From NCBI RefSeq assembly GCF_028389875.1, contig NC_084676.1, positions 9,486,001 through 9,550,000 on the forward strand: 64,000 bases of DNA. The letters run 5' to 3'. The stretch's first letter is position 1. Each line of letters starts with the position of its first letter. The position numbers and the translations under genes are program-made. This DNA comes from Rhea pennata (taxonomy: Eukaryota; Chordata; Aves; Rheiformes; Rheidae). The notes beneath the pieces are model-generated. The model was not told the DNA's origin, searched no databases, and was given only the letters and a program-made list of their open reading frames with translations. Below are positions 23,636 to 36,675 of this stretch, in pieces.

Positions 23636-26600
23636 GTGAGTAACCTTTTTTTACTCCATGATATGTTATAGTTCTAATGTTCAAATACTGGAAGCTACTC
23701 AGTCTTGTAAGATAGTAAGCAGTAGTTGCTGGGCTCTGGTGGCAGCTTAGCATGTGAAATTTTATGCTTGTGCACTATTTAGTAAGCAATATTTCACCAG
23801 CTTTAAAGCTGTCAACTTGAACAGACGAAACCTATTCCCTGTTGGTAGTGCTAGGGTTGCATTTTGCATTGCAACTAAAAGATTTTACAGAAAAATACGA
23901 AGAACTATAAAGCTGCAGAATTAAATCAGGTTTTTATTTAATCATTTTTTTCCCATCTGAGAACTTGGACTTTATGAGGTCCTTCTCCTGTCATACTAAG
24001 CAAGCAGGAGTTGCTGATTATGCACTGGCCACATAACTTGGCTGTGAATAACCTCTTTATGATGTTAGTTTGCTGGGCTGCAGACAGATTTGAGATGTAG
24101 GAGGATGCAGGTTGCTCTATGATAAAATATGGAGCTGGGAGGAATTTCTTGACTCTTTACTTTTTTTTTAATCTTAGAAAAAGCCAATTTTAGTGAAACA
24201 GAATGTCTTTGATAGAGATTGTTCTTTTAAATAATGTTTCAGTAATTCCAGCAGAAGAAATTCTTGCTTCCTAAGAGAACTCCAGTGAATTTCTTTCTTG
24301 AATTTTCTAGTTTAATTTGTACCTTTAATTTTGTAACTTTATAACTTTATGGATCGATAATTTTTGAACCAGATCTTTTTTGCTTTTATGCCCCCCAAAA
24401 CAGTTGGTACTAAAAGGTTACCAGAGAAAACTAACCTCTAAATGTTTTTGTGGAGGTGGGCTAAATCTGATCCAATTCCACGATGATGAAAACTCAGTCA
24501 AAATTCTGGTGACATAGACTGAAATTTGACATGGGGGGTTATTTATGCTAGTCTTTTTACCTTAGATGACTCTATTTGATCACAAGATACGAGCAGCTCC
24601 ACAAAAGTGAGTTTCAACAGAAAGCTTCAAGGACCCAAAACAACTGTATTCAGCCAGAAGGACCAACGTTATAGCTGTATAGGCCTTTATATCCTATTCC
24701 ATTCCCTTCCTGCTTCTTCTACAGGTACAGAAGCAACCTGTCCACTAACTTTTATCCTTTGGGACACATAGAATGACTATTACAGGACAGGAGAAAAACA
24801 AAATACATTCCTAAAGACAGTAATGAATGTGTCACCATAATGGAGATGTGCCACTATTATTTGATTACTTTCTGAGAGCTGTAATTATCACTGATTAACT
24901 CTCTGGAGTAGCTCTATGAAGCCCTACCTAAGATCGAGGCTCCACTGTATTAGACACCATGTGTATACAAATAGGATCTAATTCCTCTACCAAATAGTTT
25001 AGAATCCATATGGATTGGAATGGGAAAACACTTTTTAAAGTGACATCACAATCTGAATTTCAGTACCATCATAATCTATATATTTGATATCATATTTTAA
25101 TGTAGATATTATCCTCGTTACAGACAGAAAATCAAGGTATAAAAGACCATGTGACTTGCTTGTAGTCATATACAATTTTTGATAGAATTGGGAATTAAAA
25201 TCCTGTCATGCTCAACAACTAGTTCATCCAGAACAGACTGGCCATTGAACATAACATTGACTCTTGCATCTTCAATCTTTCTGTGATGAAAAGGGGAACA
25301 ATAGACTCCATTCCCTCTGACAACAAAGGCTGCTCTAGCTGCTGACATGGATTTCTAATGCAAACAGTGCAATCAGGCTCACTTGTTTAATAGATCCTGA
25401 CACATGCATTTTATTATACATTGAAAAATGATGTCAGTATTTACTTTCAAGGAGGTAAAAGCCTTGGTGCTGCTAGAAGGTACTAAAGAAACCATCCCAG
25501 GTGCAATTGAATGTCCATCAATGATTTTTTTTTTTTATTATTTTATCTTTTGTCATTCTGTTTTTGTTCCAGATGCTGCCAAAAAGGATGAGGTGAGTCA
25601 TTTTCCCCTTTGTTTCTGGATAAAGACAAACAGTTTGTAACAATAATGCATCGTGATCAGTGAGATCAGAAAAGACCTATTAAACACTAAGTAAATGCCA
25701 CAGAAATCGGAGAGAAATCCCTGAGTCTGACATATGTGGTTTCCTCATAGTTGCCATGAGAACTCACAGATGCTACTACATGTAATGCAGTATGTGGTTA
25801 GCTGGTATAAAAAACTGGGCAAGGGGAAATTTTAAGTGGGAAAAATCAAGACATTTGCTACTTGTCTGGTGAAGACACTATTAGGTTTCCTTGGTGACTT
25901 TCACATCCTAAACCATGTCCCTAGAGATTTTAATTTTTCCCTATCCTGGAGTATCCATTCTGAAGTTAGCCTCTGAAAGAAATGTGATAAAAATGCTTAC
26001 TGATTTTGAGCAGAGACAAACCCTTCAGGAGTCCAGGGGACAGCAGAACGATGTAGCAGTTCACACACACAATTAGTCCCATACTAGCACAACATACAGC
26101 TTCTGATGCCTGAATATACACTAACACATACATTCTTGTCCAGAAGGAGCCCATTCCATTCTCTCTGTGTCAAACCAAGTAAGTTCCCCATTTTTCAATT
26201 ATGACATGTATATATGGGGCAAATTCATCAGATCTTTAGCTTTTTATTAGACAGCCCTTGTCTCACACAGGTTGGTGTTTACTATTTTAAAAAGATAAAT
26301 TGTAAGCTACAGAGATTTCCCCCCATGCCACTGCCTTTGCTCTGTCTGTATTACATAGACTACATAGACACTGTAAGACTGCTCTGTCTTAATTACATAG
26401 ATTTATACTGCATATTTTGGATAGATCTTCAGAAAGAAAAAGCTCCAGTCATAGTGTCCCTCCAAAGAATATTGTACTTCAAATTGTTCAATATGCACAC
26501 GTAGTGACCGGAAGCAAAAAGAGGTTAACTGATCTTAGTTACTACAATGGCACCTAAAAGGAGAAGTGATATTGCAGGCAGGCAAATTCAGGCTTTTTAA

Positions 26601-28014
26601 GATGACAAAAAGCAGATTAAAGTGAATATGTGAACTGCACAAGGAAGTCCTTATTTGTCAAAGACCAGGAAGGATATTCTCTTGACAGAAGAAGAGTGAG
26701 CTTCAGAAGAGGGACGGGAGCTGTTTCAGTCATTTCTCTTTTTTTAGTTCATATTCCCATTTCTATATACAAGTCTGTATATAAGGTGATTCACTATCAG
26801 AAGAGGGCATTTCAACAATCCCTTTTTATGCTAATGCCTACATGGGGTTTGCCTTAATTTTGTTTAAGTAGATCCTTTCAGCATTGTAAAAGTGTCAGGA
26901 GCTACTACATGTGTGATAAAGAGACAGAAACCCTTCACATCTTTTAAAACTAATCTCACCAGAATTTACAGACAATTATGACCAGGTAGAAAAAAATGTT
27001 AGGACTCTGCTTTTTGGTAGATGAAAAGGGGCTATATTTTTTACAGTAATTGTATTTTTGTTCAGGCAGACAGCAAAGCCCGGAAGATACTCATTACATG
27101 ACACTGCTAGCATCATGTACACCTCTGTCAGAAGGAACATTTCTTTTCTGAGAGATTTAGGTTCAGCTAGAGTAGATGCTGGAGCCCTGCTGCTACAGCA
27201 GCTAACAAGCTTGTCCAGAAAAGTTCATATCTCCCTTATTTCTGTAGGTGAACAGAGAATGTGAGAAAGATGGATTCAAAGGAAACTGATACTGTACTTG
27301 CAGGTAGACTGCAGTGAATACAGGAGTTTACAGACAAGAAGACCTATTTACTGTGAGAGGCTCTATCAACCTTTTTGCGGCTCTGATGGGAAAACCTATA
27401 ACAACAAATGTTCCTTCTGTAAAGCAGTCCTGTAAGTAGAGTACTAAGTAATTAGTCCCGAATAAGCCAAAATCTGAGATTATCTGGGTTTGCTGGTATT
27501 TCCACTCAACTCAACTGCTGTCACTTTGTTTAGGGTCTCTACTCTGCTGCTTCTTTGCTTAATTTTTATAGACTAGTTGTTTCTCCCAACAGTAAGGTCC
27601 AACCGATCTAAACAAATGACCTTACTATTTCTGTAAGCAACTTCCTATTCTAGCAGGAATTGTAAAGCTTGAAGAGTAGAGTCCAATGAGCAAAATCTTG
27701 CTAACAAGATACTTGACCCAATTCAGGTGATGTAAGAATTCAAAAATGGTATTGGAAACATCAGAAAAAAAATCCTGTGGAATAAGATGCATAATTTTTA
27801 AAAGAAAATCTTTTATAAGTCAGTGTCTTCTTTTCTGTTGCAAGTGCTTATAAGGTCTTCTCTGTTAACAAGTTTTTGTCTTGAGGACTTCAGGAAAATT
27901 TCAGTTTATAATATAGTTCATAAGATAGATTACTATTTGTAATGTCTATTTCTTTCTTTCCTTTGTAGGAGAAGCAGAGGTGCTTTACACATGAAGCAAG
28001 CAGGTGCATGCTGA
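23572..28014 (+). CDS. Secreted Kazal-type serine protease inhibitor (SPINK6/SPINK9-like)
   Basis: Four exons join in frame: 23572-23635, 25573-25592, 27304-27431 and 27969-28014. The ATG at 23581 gives 82 residues starting [10 protein letters not shown]; an in-frame ATG at 23572 adds three residues and is the listed start. A signal peptide (about 18 residues) and a short NAAKKDE linker precede one Kazal domain. The six cysteines are VDC, IYC, QPFC, NNKC, SFC and the terminal GAC, with the hallmark [12 protein letters not shown]. In the Cys-Glu-Arg-Leu reactive loop P1 is Arg by Kazal convention, predicting inhibition of trypsin-like proteases. Human SPINK6 also has P1 Arg, and the exon layout (signal, tiny linker, Kazal core, short tail) is typical of single-domain SPINKs. 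Human SPINK6, 7 and 9 lie beside FBXO38, so the location fits. One-to-one orthology is unclear. No disabling change is seen. Confidence 0.88.
25573..25592 (+). CDS. SPINK-like exon 2 (20-nt linker micro-exon)
   Basis: Only 20 bases between TTTTTGTTCCAG and GAG|GTGAGT, encoding the linker AAKKDE after the split Asn codon. It enters in phase 1 and leaves in phase 0, matching its neighbours. Confidence 0.85.
27304..27431 (+). CDS. SPINK-like exon 3 (Kazal core)
   Basis: Carries five of the six Kazal cysteines and the [12 protein letters not shown] signature. Spacing is C-x13-C-x7-C-x10-C-x2-C. The acceptor is TGTACTTGCAG and the donor GTCCT|GTAAGT, phase 2. Confidence 0.92.
27969..28014 (+). 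CDS. SPINK-like exon 4 (terminal cysteine)
   Basis: After TTTCCTTTGTAG the exon encodes [14 protein letters not shown] and a TGA stop. The sixth Kazal cysteine is the last residue, as in SPINK6, SPINK7 and SPINK9. Confidence 0.9.
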
Positions 28015-28605
28015 ATGGATTCTGGGTGAAGGAGAAGAGCGCTGAGAACAGCTTTACACTGCCGCATCATGATCTCTTAATTTAATTTCATTCATCCTGC
28101 CTGTTCTGATGATGGCACACAAAGCAAGAACAAGCTTTTTCATCTGTACTCTGTCTTTTGATGCTTCTCACTGCTCCATAGTATTGTCATGGACACTTCT
28201 GTCCTTCCTGCAAAACACTCTTCTTCAGGATTCTCATGAATATCTCTGTTTCTGCAGCTAGCTGGTTTTCGTGTGAGTGCTTAATTAATTAATTTACTTC
28301 CACAGGGGCAACTCAAATTTTCTAGCATTCTCAACTGATTTTATTCAACAGAAGCCAGTACAGGTATTGTCTCAGCTTTTCTTGTTGGTGAAGTATTTCC
28401 TCTCATATACCCAGAAACCTTAGCAAGTACTTCTTCTCAAGGACTTCAGTTTTCCTAGGTAATGCTTTGACTCTTCCAGCTCTAGAATTTGTAGCTACAT
28501 TTTAAATTGACATTTTTCTTCTAACTTTGTACAATTCTGATCCATTTATGCTGTTTAGCTTCTTTGCATGTTTATTAAAATAAAAGTTGACATGTGCTTT
28601 ATGCC
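28015..28605 (+). other. 3' UTR of the SPINK-like gene
   Basis: Non-coding sequence after the TGA, ending with AATAAA at 28579-28584 in TTATTAAAATAAAAG, followed by a T/G-containing stretch. A tandem TTAATTAATTAATT lies near 28281. Confidence 0.65.
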
Positions 28606-31600
28606 TGTGGGCCTCTTTCTAGAGAACAAGTTTGTTGCATTCATTATTCATAAATGACCTATTTCCACATTACAAAAACTAATTATAGAGTTTAGCCACA
28701 TTAAGAAAGGCAAATTACCATGGACAAAGGTGTTATACTAAGAATACACACTACATGGCCTCAAGTTATTGGCATTTATCAGGCAATTTGGCTTTTTTTT
28801 TTTTTTTTTTTTTTTTTCAAACGAAACAAGCCTGGTAAACTGTAAGACTGTGTAAGCTTCAGAGCAGTCTCTCTGTTAAATCCTGTCCATTTAAATGCGT
28901 TCATTAATGACTCTTTTCAGTTCTGATAAATTGGCTTCTTTCAGACCTGAAGAAATTTGTATTTTGCTCTTACATAGTTATTATCTCTTATTACTAAGCT
29001 GGATTATGACTTTTATACTCAAATAGTCAGCCAATCAGGGAATACATTTTCGAGATTTAAAGCTTATGAAGGACTAGTTTTATTGGGCTTACAGAAGAAC
29101 AAAATTTGGGAACTGGAACGTAAGTATCAGTTGGGCTGGAATAAGACTTATACTTCAAAAGAATGAAAATGAGGAAAGAAACTCATGCCCTTGTCTTTGC
29201 AGGCAAGAGGACAAATTGCCTAGCCATTCCCCTGCCTGACTGTCCTGCTGTAGTATCAGGCAGACTGTGGGCTGTAACAGAAGGACCAAGAGGATATCTT
29301 AGTCCATTGTGTTAGCACATGTACTTTTCCCCAGAAGAACTGAGAACATCACCTTTGCTCCCTGTAGAGGAGAAGAGGCTTTTGGAACTGAACTGATGCC
29401 GACAATGACCAAAGAGAGTCTTTCATAGGCTGCCTATATACCAAGGAATTAAAAAGGCCTCGAGCACTGGAACTCAGCATCTTTACTTTGAAAATGTTGG
29501 CATGGCCCTGGTACGATCTTGTCTCGGATCAAAATTCTTTCAAAAAGTTCTCAGGCTCATCTTGATAGGCAGCACAGGTTAGAGACTATTCTCAGATAGG
29601 AAACTGGATGCAGCCACCCTGTTTTGGAAGCTATAAATAATTTTATAGCATAGATCTATGACTCTCCTAGCTGGCCTCTGGATCAGAAAGAGACTATTCA
29701 ATTTACTAGTACATGCAGATGTAACCCTGGTCTTTAGTTTGATTTATAGCATGAATTGGTTGAATTATTTTATCCTAATTGTCTATTACACTCATTAAAC
29801 AGAGGGGGGAAAAAAAGGAGTCTCAATAGACAGCAAGCAGGTTTCTATCATATGCATTTCTCTATTTAGTACTTGCATCTTCAATATTTTATGACTGTGA
29901 GAAGTTTACCTTGCCATGAACTATGTTCTGATGATGTATCAGGGAAGATTTTAAACCAGCAAGCTAAAGAGCAACTATCAATTTATTCTTCTAGTTCTCT
30001 GCCTCAGGCTTAGCTCAGTGCATAAATCAGAGCAATCTAATATTTGCCAATTTCTAAGGACCCATCTGTTAGCTGAGAAAACCTGGAGTGAAATACACAT
30101 TGACCATTCTGTCTCCTTCCTTTCCCCTAGTTGTATAGTGGAGAGAACTCCATAAATTCAGCTAAGCCTACATGTTCAGGAATCCTGCATGCTGACAGAG
30201 CCACTAACGAAGGGCTAGGTCTAGATGGCATCTTTTTATCTTCTTCACCTTCTTTTTCAGGGGGCTGGAAATCCTTGAAATTCTAATATGGACAAAGACA
30301 TATGGACTTCATTAGAGGTTTACATGGCTATCTTCCCACTCTTATTACAACCCAGAGTGAACTTCAGTGGATAAATGATGCAGAACACTAGAATAGTAGC
30401 ATATTGCATGAAAATACTGATGTAAATTGACATTGGAGTTGCTTCATTTTTCTCTCTCGTCAGAGATAAGGACATTACCTACTACTGAAATATTTTCTCA
30501 AAATCTAGTGAAGTTGTGTTTTGAAGTTATAGATAAGAAATGTGACTTAGAAGGGCATTGCAATAAAAATCCCGCATTGGGTCACCTCCAAAACTACAAC
30601 TCCGAACTATTCGGGCACTTTTTGTGCATTTCTTCATTCTTCCTTAGTTAGACTGCTCATTTTAGTATTTCCAGCATTAATTAGATATGCTGCTGGTAAA
30701 GACATGGATAGTAAATCCGTATCAAAGTATGGAGAAATTGTTGATTAGAGCTAGTAGTGTCCATGACCTTGGGTACAAGAACAGCAAGACTTAAGGACTG
30801 CATGCACGGACTTGTGAAAGATGCTACTCAGACTGCTCTATTATCTTTCAGATGAAGACATGCATAAGGCATGTAGGAGGAAAGGAGGTAGGCAGGTACC
30901 GAAACAAAGGATAAACTAGTGGTAGCAAAAAATCTGCCAGTATGAAATTTTATTGCTCAGCAGCCATTATTATTTCCTGCTAAAACAGGTAAGCTGAGAA
31001 AGGTTAGGAATTTAGTTCTTGGTACTGAATGAGAAGAATTAATGGAGGAGGTTGGCAAAAAGTACTTCTTTCTATCCTAGGAGACAAATTAAAGCTAACA
31101 CTGCCATGCATTCTGTTTATCTGGAAACCACTCCCTAACAATTAGGCAGTAGAAAGGCAAATGACTGAGGTAATATTGTAAAAGTTTCTCATAGCTCAAA
31201 GGCTTGTGGCTTTGCACAGAACACTCAGTCAACCAAAGAGAATCTCACAACAGGTCACCTGAATATGTCTCGACTGAGAAAGACTAAATTGAGAAAACAA
31301 AACTAAACTCTGAAATGCTCATCACAATGTTAGAAGAACCACCAGTCACTTGGGGTTATTTTTTGTCTTCTAGTGTGGTGTGTTAAACCCAAAGTGGATA
31401 TTCAGACCATTTACTTTAGTATATTCAGATATCTAACTGAAGTGTGTTTGTGGACCAAATCTAAGATGCTAAGTTTCCTATGTAGCCAATGAAGATCTAT
31501 GGGGATGATTTACAGTCCTGTAAGTTAGGATCCTAAAACAGACAATATAAATATCCACCACAGCCCACCAGGAACTTAATTCTTTTCAGATCATTTCTGA

Positions 31601-34600
31601 CATAAAACAGTGAAGATAAACAATCAGAAAGCAATACTCTCCAATATGGAGTGCTTGTGCTCTTTATCAGCTCCTGCCAGCATCATGTGGTGGCCCATAG
31701 CTGCAGATAACACAGAGAAGCATACCAGCTTGTGCCACATACCAGAGCAAAGAACATAACTTGCAAATTGCTATAAATGTCATCTGAAGAAAATGCTGAA
31801 GTAGCCAGACAATCTGGATGGTCAAGTTTATGTGATGGAGCAATGACAGAAATATGGGGAAGGAATGTATGTAGCTTGAGTGATCTGATAAAGCACTCTC
31901 AGATCCTGATTGCTAGAAAATAAAATAGTGGTAGCCAGATACTGGCAGAGAATGGAAAAATATAACTGAGTTCCTTGCACTCACAGAGTTTTAGAATTTT
32001 CATAACTCTGCACTACAAAGGTACTCATATATCACTGAGGTAGCTACATATCTGTGGAAGAGAAGGAGGGAGGTTAACAGTAAGGTCTTATGATGTTTTC
32101 TTCTTCATTTCTACAAAAAGAGATAATGAAATACTGATCTGAAATCATATGGCTTAGAATTACTAGACACAATGGATTCCTGGGGAAAAAAATGCCAGCA
32201 CTGTAATAAAGCTACTTGACCTGTCCATAAAGCCCAAACTGTATTTTCAGATATTGTTGTTAGTGTCATTGTTGTAGTATGTAAACACAGAAAATGAGGA
32301 CCATGGGTGCTAGGTCCTGCATATGCTTAATGCAGCAGGCCTTGCCTAGAAGGCAAAGTTGGGAGGGGGAATGATCCCTTTGATCAAAGCCTCATAGATA
32401 TCACAGCTGTATGGCTGCGCCAGAACCAAAACCCAAGTCTGCTTACTCCTACACTAGCAAATAGCTCCTTAAAGACATCACAAGCAACAGGAAAAAATTG
32501 TCAGTTGCTATTGCATAAAGCATTCCTCAGATCAGTCCAGAATCCCATGTCTCTGGCTAAAAGATAATAGCAGATGACTAATTGTTGAATTATAATGGAA
32601 TATAATTCACATTCAGCTGGTTTCATTATGGTAATACCAGTGTCTGGTCATCCAGGAGAGCTGGATTTTAACCCTACCCTAGAATAAGTGTGATACTGCT
32701 TAGGCTGTTTATACTAAATTGCTCAAATGTTTTCTCTTGCTTGGTGAGTGCTTCCAGCTACCGCAAGTGTTCTGTATTTCTGAATTGATTAATAATGCTA
32801 AGTACTGGGGAAAAGCATACCTTCAGTGTCTCAAACCCAGAGAATATAATCAGAAGACATTTTCAACAATTTGATCTTGATCTGCCCACATTATTTCCTT
32901 GTAAATTAGGGAAAAAATACTACCTAGTCTTAAACAAGTATTGCAAGGGTTGATTCACCCTTGCATGTAAAACATTTAGGTATGATGGTAACAACATCTC
33001 TGCTCACAAAAACATATTTTCATATCTACCTTTGAATGAAAAGGGTGCTCTTAGGAAAACACACAATTTTCCTGAGTAATTAAATTTTTCATAACATTGC
33101 TTTCTCCCAGTGGCAGTTTTCTGACTTTTGGATACTTGTCTGTGTGAGTGCAGGATTCTTTATGGTTGTTGTGAAGGTTAGATCGCTGCCCTAATCATTC
33201 ACTTTCAGTTGATACTCTAGGGCATTTTACATTAACTGTAAACCTCTGTAATAAGTACTATGCATCAAATAGTAGCCAGTAATGATACAAATAAAGTAGT
33301 CATTCATATTCTAGCAGCCTCTGTAGGCAGGGTATCAAGTATACACATCATGCGTAGAAATACTTCTGGTAGTTGTAAGATTCAGGATTCTTATGCATTT
33401 TTACCATTCTACAGGAAAACACCTCAAGAAAGATGCAGGCTTTTTCTTTCAGAAGGTGGACAGCCCCAGGACACTCTTCTTCAGGTTTCTGTGATATATT
33501 AGAAAGTGATTTTGTTGTCTTGTTCAAAAATCTAAACTTTGTGTATGCTGAGGTCCCTGGGAGTGTTTGCCAAGACCCAAGATAATTAGACTTCTGTCTT
33601 GTTCCTGTGCTCCCCCTACTAAGCCTGCTTGATTCGATTTTCTTGTCCTTTCCACTCTACTTATGCCAGGTATGTTCTGTTCTCAGATGAAATTATATCA
33701 GAACTGACCACTCTTCTGCTTTCTGCAGATTCATTTTTTAAAAGACTGTATCTGCCTTTTCAAAGTATTTCCAAATTCTGAGGGGGGACTTTAGATCCCC
33801 CAACTCAGGAAGGTCAATTCAATTTGACATGCCTGCATTTCCTCTGAAAAGTTTCCTGATTCATGCTCTCCATTGTCACTTTCGTTGCTACAGTTTTCAT
33901 GGTAGAGGAATTTGAAGGTCAAACTCATGTAGACAAAACCCAGATTATCTAGAACTGCTGATCGAAAACAGTATGTTGCTTTGGACCTAGAACAACTGAC
34001 ATAACACTTCTCTAACTTGTGTCTTTAAATAAGGGATTGATTTGGGGCTGTGAAAGATCACTGTAAACATCACTTGCAAAAGTGGTGGATGTCTTATTTG
34101 AAAATATTTGTTATATAATGACAGTTCCACCACTGTCAATAGTTAGGATTAAAAATGTAAAATACTCTAGGTGTCTCTGGCCTCCTCTGGATTTGATCCA
34201 ACGTGCAAGGAAACCTCTAAGAATGACTAAAGAAGTTGCAGTCTCCTATACGGATGCTGTAGTTGAAAATTCCCACTGGATGTACAAGTTCACAAGATGC
34301 ACTGGAACTTAGGCTTTTACAAGCATAAATTCACCACTTGGATGGAAAGACAAAACAATTCAGTGAAACAAAGATAGGAAAGGTGTACTGAAAAGGAATA
34401 TAAAGAGATACTGAAGGGGATCTAAAGGGATACAGAAAAATACTTTGGCATTCCTGATGGACTAGAATGTGCCTCGAGGAAGTGATGTCTTTTGCCATTA
34501 TTTCTCAAAGTTTAGAACATGATGCACTATATAAATATAAGCTCTTTTTTACTGCATTTATAGGAAGAGACTGGTGAGACTAATGCTCACCAAGTATCTC

Positions 34601-34604
34601 CCCC
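28606..34604. other. Intergenic region between the two Kazal loci
   Basis: I looked for Kazal cysteine patterns, signal-peptide exons and long open frames on both strands and found none that hold up. A T25 run lies at 28793-28817. Confidence 0.6.
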
Positions 34605-34659
34605 AGGAAGATAACAGAGGTCCTGCTTTCCTTGCTGATGTTTCTTTCTTCTTTCTCAG
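34605..34659 (+). pseudogene. SPINK paralog exon 1, start codon lost
   Basis: AGG AAG ATA ACA aligns with ATG AAG ATA ACA of the intact gene. A leucine- and serine-rich hydrophobic stretch follows, then TCAG|GTAAAT. Length and phase equal those of the intact exon 1 counted from 23581. Confidence 0.65.
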
Positions 34660-35237
34660 GTAAATAATGTCCTATAATCGCTGTGATTACCTTGTCTTCC
34701 TCTTGACTATTAAAAGATTTATTCAATGGCATATAGAACTTTGTGATTAATACCATGAGGAACTCCATGCTCTTACTCTGAATGACTCTGTAACATGTGG
34801 TTGCAAACAGAGACAGTAAAAGAAATGTCACCACCAAAATATCAGTAAAGCTCTTAACACTTTTGTAGTAAAATTCTAGTATTATTTATTTCCACCATGT
34901 ATCAAAAGTAGCCATTTTAAACATTTATTTTTTCAATTATCTTGTTTTAAATTTCAGATTCTAGGGCAAAAATAAGTGGAGGAGGGAACTGAAAAACAAA
35001 TCTCTTTTTTTCCAGTTCTGCATACTATAGAGCAGATAATCTTATTTCAAGGGAATATAACACCTGAAATATAATACAGAAACCATGTGACTATAATCAT
35101 GTTTGATGTTATGTAAAATTTCACAGTTTAGTGCAGGAAATCAGATTTCTTTGGAATCTTTTCTTCTATTAATGAATTTGATTTTCACCACAGGAATTCA
35201 TGTGAATATATGCTATGTATCTAGAATTTTGTCCTAG

Positions 35238-35263
35238 GCATTGACAGTGAACAACAAAATAAG
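35238..35263 (+). pseudogene. SPINK paralog linker micro-exon candidate
   Basis: Twenty-six bases between TTTTGTCCTAG and AAG|GTTAGT, encoding IDSEQQNK after a split codon. The phase (in 1, out 0) fits the exons on either side. There is no homology beyond that, so the call rests on splice sites and frame. Confidence 0.4.
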
Positions 35264-35562
35264 GTTAGTCCAATTTACCTTGTTTATTAGTGTTCATTCT
35301 CCCTAAATATTTCAGTAGGAATCACACTATGACCAAAGTCTTTCTTTTAGCCCAAACTGCAGTTTTGTTAGTGTCAATTGTAGCTGTCTTGGTTCCATAA
35401 AGGCACAACAATAAAACCCCAAAATGCAAGACAGTAAATCCACTAGCTCAGTCTTTTGTTTTTGCTGAGATCTGGGCTAAAGGCAGTGGTTTGCCCAAAA
35501 GTATTGCTTACCATTCTGTGTAAAACAAGATGCAATATTCACCATTAGAGAATCCTGCTTTG

Positions 35563-35630
35563 AAAGGGATGTTGCACTATCTGATCTCCAGAGACTTCTT
35601 CCAACCAGCATTTTTATGATTCTACAATAA
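35563..35630 (+). mobile_element. CR1 LINE 3'-end fragment
   Basis: CTGATCTCCAGAGACTTCTT then CCAACCAGC and TATGATTCTA is a diverged CR1 terminus in + orientation, about 70 bases, just upstream of the paralog Kazal exon. Confidence 0.75.
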
Positions 35631-35740
35631 CTTGCTAGAGAACAATTCTGATACAATTATAAAATAACATGGATCAACATTTACTCTTAACTCACCCCTT
35701 TGCCCATAATTTGAAAAGTTACATATTTACATGTTTGAAG

Positions 35741-35867
35741 AATGAATGCAGTGCTTGTGCCAGATCATCAGAAGACAAACTCTGCCCCTGTATGAAAGAA
35801 TACAATCCCATCTGTGTAACTAATTGTGTCACACATAGCAACATGTGTTCTCTGTGCAGCAAAGAAG
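35741..35867 (+). pseudogene. SPINK paralog Kazal exon, degenerate core
   Basis: NECS aligns with VDCS of the intact gene, and all five Kazal-core cysteines are at identical spacing (CMKEYNPIC, then ten residues, then CSLC). Gly, Asp, Gly and Tyr of the usual core motif are replaced by Val, Asn, Cys and His, each explicable by a single base change. The acceptor TACATGTTTGAAG is weak; the donor is GAAG|GTAAAT. Confidence 0.75.
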
Positions 35868-36600
35868 GTAAATATATCTGAGCAATGATCACAGCTGTAT
35901 TTGAGGATGAAAGAGTGCCAAAACATACGTTGGCAGAGATACCATAAATACGAATGCATCTGTCTCAGTCCAGGATCCCTCACTATGTGTGTGCACTTTA
36001 AATTAAGAGCGATCACATAGTTTTGATTTTTGGTGAATCTCATTGTTTTTTAAATTCTCTTTTTTATGTTTCAAGGGTAAACTAATCTTTATGTGAAGCA
36101 ATGAGGTGATGCATGAAAAAGGTAAAGCTGAGTATGTTAGGGTTGGTAGTGATGGACAGTTTGGCTTCCACTGCACAGAGAGCAGCCTACAAAACATGTT
36201 TCCCAGAGCTGGGAAATGTGATGGAGCTATCCTGCTCTAGCAAAGTCAGTCACATATACATGATAACTACAAAAAGAGAAATAATCTGTATTTTTCAGAA
36301 AACATCTGTTCTTCTATCCTAATAACCACCTTTCTTTTTCACTGACTGTTGAAAAGCTCTGTACCATGCTGAATTACAATTAATGATCACTAGGAACTGC
36401 TGCCACAGAGTAAGAGGGAAAATGACAGTCTTCCTGGACACAGTGGAAAGACAGCTTTGACAGTCAGTTTGTCTGGAAAATCTGCCTGGCCTGGGGGTAA
36501 GTAGGCTCCCAGAATCTTTCCCCGGTACATTCAAAGTGGGAGAATATTATGAAACATAAAGGCTGTCGCATAAAATCTTTAGGAGGTATTGTATGATCCT

Positions 36601-36675
36601 TGGTTTAATTTAACCTTAAAATTTAAGTTTAAAATTAACTTAAAAATTAAGTTAATTTTATAATTTAATTATAAA
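36601..36675. repeat. AT-rich inverted repeat
   Basis: AAAATTAACTTAA (36631-36643) and its exact complement TTAAGTTAATTTT (36647-36659) flank a 3-base loop, within a wholly AT block of TTAA-type repeats. It lies in the third intron of the proposed SPINK paralog. Confidence 0.9.

Noticed and set aside
35016-35035. Alternative 20-nt linker exon for the SPINK paralog after CTTTTTTTCCAG
   Set aside because: It matches the intact exon's length, but is followed by AT instead of the required GT. The 26-nt candidate at 35238-35263 has both splice sites and fits the frame.
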